Assembly (NCBI RefSeq): GCF_037860775.1
Contig: NZ_JBBEWC010000001.1
Location: 124,001-188,000 of the forward strand
DNA: 64,000 bases
Direction of reading: 5' to 3'
Origin: Emticicia soli
GTDB lineage: Bacteria; Bacteroidota; Bacteroidia; Cytophagales; Spirosomataceae
In this document: piece after piece, positions 40,875 through 49,140 of the stretch
How positions within the stretch are numbered: the stretch's first letter is position 1
Layout: every line of letters starts with the position of its first letter
Notes under the pieces: model-generated
Told to the model about the DNA's origin: nothing
Database searches by the model: none
What the model saw: only the letters and a program-made list of their open reading frames with translations
Program-made: the position numbers and the translations under genes

Positions 40875-41597
40875 ATGGGAAGAGCGTTTGAATTTAGAAA
40901 AGCTCGTAAAATGAAGCGTTGGGGACAAATGGCTAAAACATTTACCCGTATTGGTAAAGATATAGCCATTGCAGTAAAATCTGCAGGTCCTGACCCTAAC
41001 AGCAACTCTCGTTTGAGAGCTATCATACAAAATGCCAAGGCAGCCAATATGCCTAAGGCAAACGTAGAAAATGCAATTAAGAGAGCATCTTCGAAAGACC
41101 AGGAAGATTACAAAGAGATGGTGTATGAAGGCTATGCTCAACACGGCATTGCTATATTGGTTGAGTGTACAACCGATAACACCAATCGCTCGGTAGCTAA
41201 TATCCGCAGTTATTTTTCTAAATGTGGCGGTAGTTTAGGTACATCAGGAATGCTAGATTTTATCTTCGACAGAAAATCAGTATTCAAGATTGCTAAAACC
41301 GACAACATTGATGTAGAAGAACTAGAGTTTGAATTGATTGATTTTGGTGCAGAAGAGGTTTTCTTAGACGAAGAAACAAATCAAATCAATATCTATGGTG
41401 AGTTTACAGCTTTCGGAGGCTTGCAGAAGTTTCTGGAAGAAAAAGGCTTTGAATTATTACAGGCCGATTTCGAGCGGATTCCGACTGATATGAAGACTAT
41501 CACCGAAGAACAAGCTGCCGACGTTGAAAAGCTGATTGAAAAACTAGAGGAAGACGACGACGTGCAGAATGTGTATCATAATATGATAATTGCCTGA
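40875..41597 (+). CDS. YebC/PmpR/TACO1 family protein
   Basis: 240 residues, full length. N-terminal MGRAFEFRKARKMKRWGQMAKTF is the family start. Domain motifs are NSRLRAIIQNAKAANMPKANVENAIKRA and YEGYAQHGIAILVECTTDN, with the C-terminal acidic part DVEKLIEKLEEDDDVQNVYHN. It was long described as a transcriptional regulator; more recent work ties YebC/TACO1 proteins to translation through proline-rich stretches on the ribosome. The gene is followed by a strong intrinsic terminator at 41617-41650. Confidence 0.95.
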   Translation: MGRAFEFRKARKMKRWGQMAKTFTRIGKDIAIAVKSAGPDPNSNSRLRAIIQNAKAANMPKANVENAIKRASSKDQEDYKEMVYEGYAQHGIAILVECTTDNTNRSVANIRSYFSKCGGSLGTSGMLDFIFDRKSVFKIAKTDNIDVEELEFELIDFGAEEVFLDEETNQINIYGEFTAFGGLQKFLEEKGFELLQADFERIPTDMKTITEEQAADVEKLIEKLEEDDDVQNVYHNMIIA

Positions 41598-41616
41598 TTT
41601 CAGGGTTATTAATATA

Positions 41617-41650
41617 CGTCAGAATCTTATACAGATTCTGACGTTTTTAT
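41617..41650 (+). terminator. Intrinsic terminator after yebC
   Basis: Perfect 11-bp arms CGTCAGAATCT (41617-41627) and AGATTCTGACG (41633-41643), a 5-nt loop and a TTTTTATTT tract. It lies 20 nt after the yebC stop and argues against any coding start upstream of it for the next gene. Confidence 0.85.
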
Positions 41651-41673
41651 TTACTTTACTGTTTGTGTTGCTT

Positions 41674-42354
41674 ATGCTACTATTTCTTTATCCTTATATT
41701 CTATTTTTTCTTATGCCGCTAGCTGATTATACGCTTTCTTTATCGAAAAACGAATGGAAGGCCCTCGACCAAAAATATTTTAAGCATTCGACCAATGGTG
41801 AGCAAGCGCCACAAGAAACCTTAGTAAAGCTAAAGTACGACGACCAATATCTGCATATAGCATTTGAGTGTAAGCAAAACCCCTACTGGAAAGAAAACAC
41901 TTATACAGTACATAATACTGAACTATACAACCAAGAGGTTTTTGAGGTATTTATAGCCGAAGGAACCGACGTACCCGACAGGTATCTGGAATTGGAGATT
42001 AACCCTAATAATATATTGTGGATTGGTAAAATACACAACCCAACCAAAGGACATGGCGGCGGTAACTCGGCCGATATGATAAGTTATGAAAATGCAGGTA
42101 TAAAACACTCCGTAAAGACCGATAACGATAGCTGGAGTGGAACATTACAAATTCCTTTAGCTCTAATTGGCAATCAGAAAACGAAAGATTATCGTGTTAA
42201 TTTCTACCGCATTGTTTCGGTACAATCGCATAAAAAAGGTAATTGGAAGTGTACACCTAAAGAATGTAATTTTATATGCTGGAGCCCAACCATGAGTGGC
42301 AAATCACCAGCCTTCCATAGACCTGAACATTTTGGATTACTTCATTTAAAATAA
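41674..42354 (+). CDS. CBM9-like (carbohydrate-binding family 9 type) membrane-anchored or exported protein
   Basis: 226 residues from the ATG at 41674. A longer frame from TTG 41590 would run through the yebC terminator but would give a better charged signal anchor (RVINIRQNLIQILTFLF), so the start is uncertain. The hydrophobic N-terminus is followed by a CBM9-like beta-sandwich: WKALDQKYFKH, TLVKLKYDDQYLHIAFECKQNP, FEVFIAEGTDVPDRYLELEINPNNILWIGKI, DSWSGTLQIPLALIG, YRVNFYRI and a C-terminal FHRPEHFGLLHL. This domain binds sugars at the cell surface in other proteins. It is not linked to a hydrolase here. Confidence 0.75.
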   Translation: MLLFLYPYILFFLMPLADYTLSLSKNEWKALDQKYFKHSTNGEQAPQETLVKLKYDDQYLHIAFECKQNPYWKENTYTVHNTELYNQEVFEVFIAEGTDVPDRYLELEINPNNILWIGKIHNPTKGHGGGNSADMISYENAGIKHSVKTDNDSWSGTLQIPLALIGNQKTKDYRVNFYRIVSVQSHKKGNWKCTPKECNFICWSPTMSGKSPAFHRPEHFGLLHLK

Positions 42355-42359
42355 TAGCT

Positions 42360-42388
42360 AGGCAACTGAAAACCAGTTGCCTTTTTTA
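42360..42388. terminator. Terminator after the CBM9-like gene
   Basis: GGCAACTG (42361-42368) pairs with CAGTTGCC (42374-42381) around AAAAC, followed by TTTTTT. It lies between convergent genes. Confidence 0.82.
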
Positions 42389-42422
42389 TTAATATTACAA
42401 GTAGCTTTGTTAATTAGCCTTT

Positions 42423-42803
42423 TTATTCATTTGAAAGTACCTTTCCTATTTCTTCGCCCATTTTTTTCATACGGGCATAGTTTTCATATGAATTTTTCGA
42501 TTTATCCATTTCTATTTTTACACTGCCAGGGTACATCTTTATGTAGAAGTTCATGTCGTTGTCTAAGGCAATGTTAGCATCGATTTGGGCATTTTTAAAA
42601 GAAAAGTTACCAGCCGGAGTCTCCAGATTATCATCCAGATATTCCTGCACTTCTTTGGTTCTATCCTCCGGAAAAGAGGCTGAAAATTTATAAATATCTC
42701 CGGATTCTTTATGAGAGATAGAGATATTGCCTTTGTTTTTGCAGGAACAAAAAACAAATAAAGATACTGATGCAAGTAATACAAAGTTAAATAGCTTTTT
42801 CAT
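42423..42803 (-). CDS. Small lipoprotein of unknown function
   Basis: 126 residues. Lipoprotein signal MKKLFNFVLLASVSLFVFCS with acylation at Cys21 (VFCSC). The mature chain (KNKGNISISHKESGDIYKFSA...) has a few strands then a helical C-terminus (NYARMKKMGEEIGKVL). I do not recognise a family. A TATATTTG -7 box lies upstream at 42837-42844 on the minus strand. Confidence 0.75.
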   Translation of the reverse strand: MKKLFNFVLLASVSLFVFCSCKNKGNISISHKESGDIYKFSASFPEDRTKEVQEYLDDNLETPAGNFSFKNAQIDANIALDNDMNFYIKMYPGSVKIEMDKSKNSYENYARMKKMGEEIGKVLSNE

Positions 42804-42836
42804 AATTAATTACGAATTAAGTTCGTTTTGATAGTA

Positions 42837-42844
42837 CAAATATA
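42837..42844 (-). promoter_or_regulatory. -7 box of the small lipoprotein gene
   Basis: TATATTTG on the minus strand fits TAnnTTTG 34 bp before the ATG; no TTG at -33. Confidence 0.35.
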
Positions 42845-42965
42845 ATGTATTGGCAGATACATTGTTATACATAGTACCTTGTTATTGATAAATTTTCTAT
42901 AAATGGCTTTAAAATCTGATAAGTGGTAGTTTTTCAGGATTGAACTAAACGAAGCGAATCAGTAT

Positions 42966-43490
42966 TTAGTTATAATCGCCTGACTCTGTGAGGGCAATCA
43001 GAAATTGAGAGACTTGCTTTGGCTTTTTAAATACCAAAATCTTGCGGTTTTGGGTATGCTGTTTGAGTTTATCAAGTACTATTGGGCGGTAGGCGTGTCG
43101 GTAGCTCAGAATCCAGCCAATAAAACTCCAGTCTAATTTTTCAGGGCAACCTTCTGTCATATCCGGTCGGGTTCTGCCCCGGTAGGTAAAAAATCTTCTT
43201 ATGGCTCGCCTTAAACAAAGTAAGGTTGAGAAATCAAGAAAAATAATGGTGTCTGCTTCTTTAAAACGAGCCGACATGGTGTTTTTATAATTACCATCAA
43301 TAATCCACTCGGTTTGTCGGCTTAGCTTTTCAAGCACTTTGCCTTCTTCTTCTTTGGGTAGCATTTGCCAACCCGGTCGCCAGAATTCTTTGTCCAGATG
43401 AATAACCGGCAAACGTAGTATTGTTGCCAGTTGGCGAGCCAGTGTAGATTTACCGGCACCGCCACAACCTATAATAGCAATCTTTTTCAT
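42966..43490 (-). CDS. P-loop NTPase of the FlaR/adenylate-kinase-like family
   Basis: 174 residues. Walker A GCGGAGKST lies at 8-16. Downstream are LPVIHLDKEFWRPGWQMLP, WIIDGNYKNTMSARFKEADTIIFLDF (Walker B-like) and the basic LRRAIRRFFTYRGRTRPDM lid region. This family, often called 'DNA topology modulation protein FlaR', is a small nucleotide kinase of unknown substrate acting in the cytosol. It is monocistronic, divergent from the TonB-dependent receptor. Confidence 0.88.
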   Translation of the reverse strand: MKKIAIIGCGGAGKSTLARQLATILRLPVIHLDKEFWRPGWQMLPKEEEGKVLEKLSRQTEWIIDGNYKNTMSARFKEADTIIFLDFSTLLCLRRAIRRFFTYRGRTRPDMTEGCPEKLDWSFIGWILSYRHAYRPIVLDKLKQHTQNRKILVFKKPKQVSQFLIALTESGDYN

Positions 43491-43525
43491 GATGGTGAGC
43501 CTTGAATTGAAAACTATGTCTAATA

Positions 43526-43533
43526 CAAATTTA
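43526..43533 (-). promoter_or_regulatory. -7 box of the FlaR-like gene
   Basis: TAAATTTG on the minus strand fits TAnnTTTG 35 bp before the ATG; no TTG at -33. Confidence 0.35.
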
Positions 43534-43617
43534 GAGCTTATTGTTTTGTTTTACTAATCAGTAAAAGACATTTGGTCTATACAATTATCTGCTTTATCTA
43601 TCTTTCAATAAAACTGC

Positions 43618-43684
43618 TTTACTCCGCAGAAAACCGTGTTTGTCAGAAATCACTATTGCTCAGCCTCGCTTTCAGATAGGTTTG
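43618..43684 (+). promoter_or_regulatory. TonB-receptor promoter with bipartite LytTR-like element
   Basis: TTTACTCC (43618-43625) and TTTGTCAG (43639-43646) are 21 bp apart start to start, and the -7 box TAGGTTTG (43677-43684) lies 38 bp after the second. The same elements with the same spacings occur at 49989-50055 before the LytTR/kinase operon. A direct-repeat activator site at two helical turns is inferred. Confidence 0.65.
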
Positions 43685-43707
43685 TGTCATCATTTAACAA
43701 AACTATT

Positions 43708-45885
43708 ATGAGCAAGCTATTACCTTACCTTCTATTCTTTTTGTTTCAGATACCTCAATTGTTTGGGCAAACAACCATTAAGGGCAAAATAACCGACAAA
43801 AAAGGTGAAGCCCTACCAGGTGCTAATGTTTTCATCAAAGGCAGCTATGATGGTGCTTCGAGCGATTCAGAAGGTAATTTCAGTTTCAGAACCAGCAGAA
43901 AAGATACAGCTACACTTGCAGCCAGTTTTGTAGGCTACGAAAACTTTGAGCAAAAAATAAAGCTGAATAATGCTACACTTGAAACAAGTATTAAAATGCA
44001 GGAGTCGATGAATGTGCTAAATATGGTTACAATTACGGCAGGGACATTTGAGGCATCAGACAGTAAAAAAATGGTTATGCTCAAACCGCTTGATATTGTA
44101 ACTACCGCAGGCGGTGGGGCTGATATTACAGCGGTAATGCAATTGCTACCGGGTGCACAACGTGTAGGCGAGCAAGAGGGCTTATTTGTGAGAGGTGGCT
44201 CTGCCAACGAAACCAAAACCTTGATTGATGGCATGATAGTACAGAATCCTTTCTTTAGCAGCACGCCTGATGTGCCTCAACGTGGGCGTTTCACACCATT
44301 TATGTTTAAAGGCACTGCTTTTAGCACAGGTGGCTATTCGGCACAATATGGGCAGGCGCTTTCATCTGTATTACTTTTGCAGACCCGTGATAAAACCGAC
44401 AATGCCAGCGGTTGGAATATTGGTGCCAACCTTGCAGGTATAGGTGCAACTTATACCCACAAAGGCAGTCTTTCAGGCTCACTTTATTATACCAATCTTT
44501 CGCCGTTTTTTAACCTGATGAAAACGAATGTGGTATTTGATAAAATTCCTCAAGGTTTTAGTACTTCTTTGACATACAACGAAAACCTTACTAAGAATAG
44601 CACTTTAAAATTGTACGGGACTTATTCTGACAACCAGTCAGCTATGTTGTTTCCTACTTATGACGAGACAGGTTCTAATTACCTTTTTGAAATGAAAAAT
44701 AAGAACGTGTTTACGAATGGTACTTATCAGGTAAATTTTGACGAAGGCAGATGGGTTCTCTTGACAGGTTTATCGTATAGCCACAACACAGACAAAATAA
44801 AAATAGGTAATGATGATGGCGACCGACTAGACGAGCGCACACAGGTACGTGCCGTAATGACAAGGCTATTTGGGAAAAACAATGCCAGTTCGGTTTTATT
44901 CGGCGCAGAGTTTCATGCCATTAAAGTGGGCAATATCTATAACCAATATGATTTAAGTCTGAAAGATAATTACAGTACAGCTTTTGTAGAAACAGAGGTT
45001 TACCTAACCCCAAAACTAGCAGGCAGATTTGGTATGAGGACCGAATACACGAGTATTATCAGCAAAGCTAATATTGCACCTCGTATCTCTTTGGCTTATA
45101 AAACGGGGCAATACAGCCAGGTATCATTGGCAGCAGGGCAGTTTTACCAAACACCTGAGAAAAACTATCTTTACCTAAACCAAAAGCTGGGTTATGAATT
45201 AGCTAATCACCTGATTTTGAATTACCAGATTATAAAAAACGACCGGACTTTCAGAGTAGAAGGTTTTAAGAAAGACTATAAAAATCTGGTATTAGAGCAT
45301 ACTTATTATTATGACCCTAACCCTTATCGTTTCCCAACGGGCACAACAGATAATAGCGGCAAAGGTTATGCACAAGGATTCGATGTATTTTTCAGAGATA
45401 AGAAAAGTATAAAAAACGGTGAATTCTGGCTTACGTATTCATTCCTGGATACCGAGCGTTTGTTCAGAAATTACCAGAAACAAACCATGCCTACTTTTGC
45501 ATCAAAGCACAATGTGAGTGTAGTGTATAAACAATTCTTTGAGAAAATTAGCACTAGCGTAGGTGTTACAGCTACCCACACCAGCGGCCGCCCGAATTAT
45601 GATTTTGCCACTACTTCTTTTACGCCTGAATACACAAAGCCTTATCAGAACGTAAGTTTATCGGCTAGCCATATTCGTACTATCAAGGGCAATTTTATAG
45701 TGCTTTATGCTACGCTCGACAACCTTTTTGCCCGTAAAAATGTATTTGGCTACCGTTATTCGGCTGATGGCAAGCAACGTTTTGAGGTGATTCCGCCGAT
45801 GTATCGTACGTTTTTTGTAGGTATATCTATGAATCTTTCAAAACAACTATCAAAACCTAAAGAGGCTGATTTGGATAATTTGTAG
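43708..45885 (+). CDS. TonB-dependent receptor with carboxypeptidase-regulatory-like N-terminal domain
   Basis: 725 residues from the ATG at 43708; a frame extension to 43636 would include the promoter and is rejected. Signal peptide MSKLLPYLLFFLFQIPQLFG, then a CarboxypepD_reg domain (TTIKGKITDKKGEALPGANVFIKGSYDGASSDSEGNF..., about 22-105). The plug follows with ADITAVMQLLPGAQRVGEQEGLFVRGG and TLIDGMIVQNPFF, then a 22-strand-type barrel. No SusD partner is next to it, so it is not a classical polysaccharide-utilisation pair. The C-terminus extends past the last aromatic strand by about 15 residues. Its promoter shares a bipartite element with the LytTR operon. Confidence 0.92.
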   Translation: MSKLLPYLLFFLFQIPQLFGQTTIKGKITDKKGEALPGANVFIKGSYDGASSDSEGNFSFRTSRKDTATLAASFVGYENFEQKIKLNNATLETSIKMQESMNVLNMVTITAGTFEASDSKKMVMLKPLDIVTTAGGGADITAVMQLLPGAQRVGEQEGLFVRGGSANETKTLIDGMIVQNPFFSSTPDVPQRGRFTPFMFKGTAFSTGGYSAQYGQALSSVLLLQTRDKTDNASGWNIGANLAGIGATYTHKGSLSGSLYYTNLSPFFNLMKTNVVFDKIPQGFSTSLTYNENLTKNSTLKLYGTYSDNQSAMLFPTYDETGSNYLFEMKNKNVFTNGTYQVNFDEGRWVLLTGLSYSHNTDKIKIGNDDGDRLDERTQVRAVMTRLFGKNNASSVLFGAEFHAIKVGNIYNQYDLSLKDNYSTAFVETEVYLTPKLAGRFGMRTEYTSIISKANIAPRISLAYKTGQYSQVSLAAGQFYQTPEKNYLYLNQKLGYELANHLILNYQIIKNDRTFRVEGFKKDYKNLVLEHTYYYDPNPYRFPTGTTDNSGKGYAQGFDVFFRDKKSIKNGEFWLTYSFLDTERLFRNYQKQTMPTFASKHNVSVVYKQFFEKISTSVGVTATHTSGRPNYDFATTSFTPEYTKPYQNVSLSASHIRTIKGNFIVLYATLDNLFARKNVFGYRYSADGKQRFEVIPPMYRTFFVGISMNLSKQLSKPKEADLDNL

Positions 45886-45936
45886 GGAATTGAAGAAAGG
45901 AAAACGGAGTAGGGAAAATAAAAAACTAAGAACTGT

Positions 45937-45987
45937 GACCGGATAGAGATTCAAACCCCAAACCATATATACGCCCGCTATCCGGTC
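45937..45987. terminator. 10-bp inverted repeat between TonB receptor and araC-type gene
   Basis: GACCGGATAG (45937-45946) and CTATCCGGTC (45978-45987) are perfectly complementary around a 31-nt loop, between two convergent genes. No T-run follows, so terminator function is only likely from position. Confidence 0.45.
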
Positions 45988-46009
45988 AAGTGATTGTGTG
46001 CAAGGCTTT

Positions 46010-46978
46010 TCAAAAAGCTTTTTGACGCAAACGCTCGGGCGAATCGCCAAACCATTTTTTGAATGAATGGATAAAAGCGGCTGGTTCGGAGTACCCCAAT
46101 ACATAAGATATATCGGTAACCGAAAAGCGGTTATGTCGAATCAATAAACCTGATATTTGCTTTCGCAAATCATCAGTGATTTGGCGAAAAGTTATGTTTT
46201 CGCTTACCAAACGTCGCTGAAAAGTACGAGGGCTCAAATGAAAAGCATCTGCTACGCTGGCAAGGTCGGGTAATTCGGGCTTTGCCAGATTCAGCGATGC
46301 TATTTTTACTTTATTGGCAAAACTCAACTCTGATTTTAGTCCTTCTATCAATTTCAGATACTCTGGTATCAGCAAATCTAATTGTTGTCTGCTTCTATCT
46401 AATAATGTTGCTTTTAAAATACCGGAAGTAAAACAGACTGAATAGTTTTCTGATACCTGCCAATCATCGGGATAATCTGGTGAAACAAACGGAGAGGTTT
46501 TAATAACTTCAACCCCATTTTGCACCATCATATTTACTTCTTTGGCAACAATGGTAAGAATATTCTCCAGAATAACACGATTGGCTTCTATATGCTCATT
46601 GTCAATATGTAATAATATTCTTACTGCATCAACATCAATAGTTGTTTCAATACCAACAATCGGGAATGTCGCATTGAGGTACATTTGCAGATAATACAAG
46701 GCTTCTTCTATGGTTGTTGCTTGTAGCGATATACGGTAGATAAGCCCTAAAGCACCTAAATTCAGAAAATTACCTAGGCGAATTCCAAGTTGTTCATCTT
46801 TTAATTGCTGAATCAATACATCGATTACCTTATAAAAATCTATCGGGCTTACTGTTTCTGTTTCGCTTAAAAAATCAGTAGGCGGATTTTCTATTAAGCT
46901 CACAAGCTCTTGCCGAGCTATTCCCCTCATTTGGGCATATGCTATTATCTGGTGCAGGTGTAAAGCAAGTATCTTCAT
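46010..46978 (-). CDS. AraC family transcriptional regulator with Arabinose_bd-type N-domain
   Basis: 322 residues from the ATG at 46978; a TTG six codons upstream is less likely. The N-terminal domain (PPTDFLSETETVSPIDFYKVIDVLIQQLKDEQLGIRLG and GALGLIYRISLQATTIEEALYYLQMYL) is that of OruR/ToxT-like AraC regulators. The C-terminal double HTH is clear: PDLASVADAFHLSPRTFQRRLVSENITF and FSVTDISYVLGYSEPAAFIHSFKKWFGDSPERLR. It is divergent from a small membrane protein gene with overlapping -7 boxes, so it probably regulates that gene. The effector is unknown. Confidence 0.9.
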   Translation of the reverse strand: MKILALHLHQIIAYAQMRGIARQELVSLIENPPTDFLSETETVSPIDFYKVIDVLIQQLKDEQLGIRLGNFLNLGALGLIYRISLQATTIEEALYYLQMYLNATFPIVGIETTIDVDAVRILLHIDNEHIEANRVILENILTIVAKEVNMMVQNGVEVIKTSPFVSPDYPDDWQVSENYSVCFTSGILKATLLDRSRQQLDLLIPEYLKLIEGLKSELSFANKVKIASLNLAKPELPDLASVADAFHLSPRTFQRRLVSENITFRQITDDLRKQISGLLIRHNRFSVTDISYVLGYSEPAAFIHSFKKWFGDSPERLRQKAF

Positions 46979-47011
46979 TTTGTCGTGAATTATCAATCAT
47001 TAGTCATGCCG

Positions 47012-47040
47012 CAAATCTACCTTTGTTTCATCATTAAACA
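47012..47040. promoter_or_regulatory. Overlapping divergent promoters of the araC-type gene and the membrane gene
   Basis: Minus strand: TAGATTTG (47012-47019) with TTG 19 nt upstream. Plus strand: TACCTTTG (47018-47025). The two -7 boxes share two bases, so polymerase binding on one strand should exclude the other. Confidence 0.55.
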
Positions 47041-47051
47041 ATTGATATAAC

Positions 47052-47441
47052 ATGACAACCTTAAAAAATGTATTGCTTATCAATGCCCTGAGTTCAGGCA
47101 TAACAGGTCTTTTATTAATAGAGTTTCCAGTTTTTACAGCTCAACTCTTTGGCGTATCTCAAAGTATGCCTTTTATGGCAACGGGCATTTTTCTGGTAGC
47201 ATTTGCTTTATTGGTCTATTATGCTTCACGCCAGACACCTACTAACAAAACACTGGTACGGTGGATTATTGCTTTAGATATTATTTGGGTTGCCGATAGC
47301 CTGATTGTAGTAGTAGCTCAGTTATTTGGCTTTACAATGATTGGCTACGCCATTACTTTAGCAGTGGCATTATGGGTAGCTTTGATGGCTTTTTTGCAGA
47401 TAAAAGGATTGAAAGAAGACTTTGTTTTGAAAACAGAGTAG
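47052..47441 (+). CDS. Small four-helix integral membrane protein
   Basis: 129 residues with four hydrophobic helices: LLINALSSGITGLLLIEF, MPFMATGIFLVAFALLVYY, LVRWIIALDIIWVADSLIVVVAQLFG and YAITLAVALWVALMAFLQI. There is no enzyme motif. The size and pattern resemble DoxX-like or DUF-type inner-membrane proteins, but the family is not firmly recognised. It is divergent from an AraC-type regulator with a shared control region, so it is probably that regulator's target. Confidence 0.8.
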   Translation: MTTLKNVLLINALSSGITGLLLIEFPVFTAQLFGVSQSMPFMATGIFLVAFALLVYYASRQTPTNKTLVRWIIALDIIWVADSLIVVVAQLFGFTMIGYAITLAVALWVALMAFLQIKGLKEDFVLKTE

Positions 47442-47490
47442 TTTTAGTGGATGTAAATGAGATTAGGGGAGAAATTTTCTCCCCTGATAT

Positions 47491-47916
47491 TTAAGCACCT
47501 TCAGCTACTTTCTTCAATTCTTCCAACACAGCGCTCCAGTCTCCTTCTGAGCGTTCAACAGCGGCATCATCTTTAAAGCCGTCTTGTGTAATAGTCAATA
47601 AGGTTGTGTCGCCTTGTTCTTCTACCGTGTAGCTAATGTTGGCATAGTTTTCTGGAATATCTTCCGTACCACTTAGGTTACTCCAATAATTATAGGTCAA
47701 AGTTTTTTCGGGCTCGTAAGCTAACACTGTTCCTTTGTCTTCGTATGGTTTATCATCCCATTGACCCGAAAATACGATAGGTCTACCTACTTGCCAATCG
47801 GTTTTGGTTTCAGTACCAAACAAATATTTTTTGATTTTCTCAGGGTTAACCAATGCATCCCATACATCTGTTTTTGATGCGTGTATCGCAATCGTTTTTT
47901 TCAATTCTTTTGCCAT
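47491..47916 (-). CDS. SRPBCC/AHSA1-family protein
   Basis: 141 residues, START/Bet v1-like fold typical of AHSA1 (activator of Hsp90 ATPase homologue 1-like): KTIAIHASKTDVWDALVNPEKIKKYLFG, then DWQVGRPIVFSGQWDD, GTVLAYEPEKTLTYNYW, NISYTVEEQGDTTLLTITQDGF and a long C-terminal helix (WSAVLEELKKVAE). These small cytosolic proteins bind hydrophobic ligands. It is the last gene of a WYL regulator-DinB-GyrI-like-AHSA1 operon, a group often seen together in Bacteroidota. Confidence 0.9.
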   Translation of the reverse strand: MAKELKKTIAIHASKTDVWDALVNPEKIKKYLFGTETKTDWQVGRPIVFSGQWDDKPYEDKGTVLAYEPEKTLTYNYWSNLSGTEDIPENYANISYTVEEQGDTTLLTITQDGFKDDAAVERSEGDWSAVLEELKKVAEGA

Positions 47917-47928
47917 GATATAGTATAT

Positions 47929-48552
47929 CTATTTTACTGGTTCTCTTAAAATGGTTCTTAATTTCCCGGGTGCTGTTTTGTTAAAATCAGAGAGATAAAT
48001 CTCATGATGCAGGCCGTTTCTTTGTAATTGATGTTCATCTGTAAATTGCTTAATCTGAGTCAGACTTTCAGGTTCTTTATCGAATGGCCCTACATGGAGC
48101 ATTTGCACACATTTGCCTTCATGCATTTCGTAAAGTTCTACATTATGAGCCAGAGCAATCTGTTTTTTGGCAACCACCTCTTCTGTCATGCTTTTTACAG
48201 CCTCTGCTGTAACATAGTCTGGCAGGCGTATCAACATTCTATAATGCCATTCACTTCGGGGTATCTGTGTTGGGGCATTATTCATCGTTACATCTTTGTA
48301 CTGTTCTTCATCATACCACCAAAGCCCTTCTAGTTTTGCCACCACAAAGTCCTGATTTTGTGCTTTATACTTAAATTTAAGCCCATAAGCCGTAGCGTAT
48401 AAAGCCTGTAAAGTAAGCCCATAGTCAGGGTGCGAAGGGTCTCCTTTGCCTACAATAGACAAAAATTTTGCTGCTTCTATGTCTACCAAAGCAGGTTTTG
48501 TAGTAGCTGTGTAGTAGGCTTTGTATTGTTTACTTAAATCTAGCTTTTCCAT
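47929..48552 (-). CDS. GyrI-like small-molecule-binding domain protein
   Basis: 207 residues. The GyrI-like (SHS2) fold is suggested by LVDIEAAKFLSIVGKGDPSHPDYGLTLQALYATAYGLKF and the second half QMLHVGPFDKEPESLTQIKQFTDEHQLQRNGLHHEIYLSD. This version has no DNA-binding domain. The domain binds small amphipathic molecules. It lies 12 bp before the AHSA1 gene in the same operon. Specific ligand unknown. Confidence 0.9.
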   Translation of the reverse strand: MEKLDLSKQYKAYYTATTKPALVDIEAAKFLSIVGKGDPSHPDYGLTLQALYATAYGLKFKYKAQNQDFVVAKLEGLWWYDEEQYKDVTMNNAPTQIPRSEWHYRMLIRLPDYVTAEAVKSMTEEVVAKKQIALAHNVELYEMHEGKCVQMLHVGPFDKEPESLTQIKQFTDEHQLQRNGLHHEIYLSDFNKTAPGKLRTILREPVK

Positions 48553-48596
48553 ATTTGTGTATGTGATGGGGCCGATAAAGCCCCATTCTGAAAAAA

Positions 48597-49097
48597 TTAT
48601 GCTTTAAACCCTTCGTCTGCACTTGGCCCATAACTACCCGGAATCGGAATATCTAACAGGCGTAAATAAACTCCTAGCTGTGCTCTGTGGTGGATAATCT
48701 GGCTAAGCGCCATTCGGAGCACATCAACTTTAGGACTTACATCATAAATAGTTTCTCCATCTCGCAGTGTCCAGTTTTCGGAAAGCGAATCAGCATAATC
48801 TTCTTTCAGATATTCTTTCCCCTCTTCTACCATTCTTTCAAAATAATTTAATAGCTCTCCGTTATTAGTTATGTTTTCAACCTTGTAAGGATTTTTAGAA
48901 AAGTCTAATTCATCGGTTGTAAGCGTCATTTTTATCCACGATGGCAGCTCGGCAATGTGTGTAACCAAGCGTTTCATGGTCATGCTTTTTGTGTGTGGTT
49001 TCCAGTCATATTTATCATCTGGAACAATAGATAACATCTTGCGTGTGGTTTGAGCTTCTTGCTCCAATTGTCTTGAAAATTGCTGAATGATTGTCAT
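48597..49097 (-). CDS. DinB family protein
   Basis: 166 residues, four-helix bundle of the DinB/YfiT type. Metal-ligand histidines are seen as His47 (RLVTHIAELP) and the IIHHRAQLGVYLRLLDIPIPGSYGPS end motif that is characteristic of the family. Members are thiol- or metal-dependent enzymes of mostly unknown substrate. It is the second gene of the operon, with a probable operator upstream at 49141-49160. Confidence 0.92.
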   Translation of the reverse strand: MTIIQQFSRQLEQEAQTTRKMLSIVPDDKYDWKPHTKSMTMKRLVTHIAELPSWIKMTLTTDELDFSKNPYKVENITNNGELLNYFERMVEEGKEYLKEDYADSLSENWTLRDGETIYDVSPKVDVLRMALSQIIHHRAQLGVYLRLLDIPIPGSYGPSADEGFKA

Positions 49098-49140
49098 TTT
49101 GCGTTGCGTTTTAGTTTACATTACAAAGTAAACACAGCCC

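Noticed and set aside
43636..43707. TonB receptor extension by 24 codons
   Set aside because: It would place the second half-site and -7 box inside the coding region and put a polar stretch before a complete signal peptide.
45937..45990. tRNA-like reading of the GACCGGATAG hairpin (it contains ATTCAAACC, similar to a T-loop)
   Set aside because: The span between the arms is only 31 nt, the T-stem does not pair, and there is no D-arm or anticodon arm. It is treated as a simple inverted repeat.
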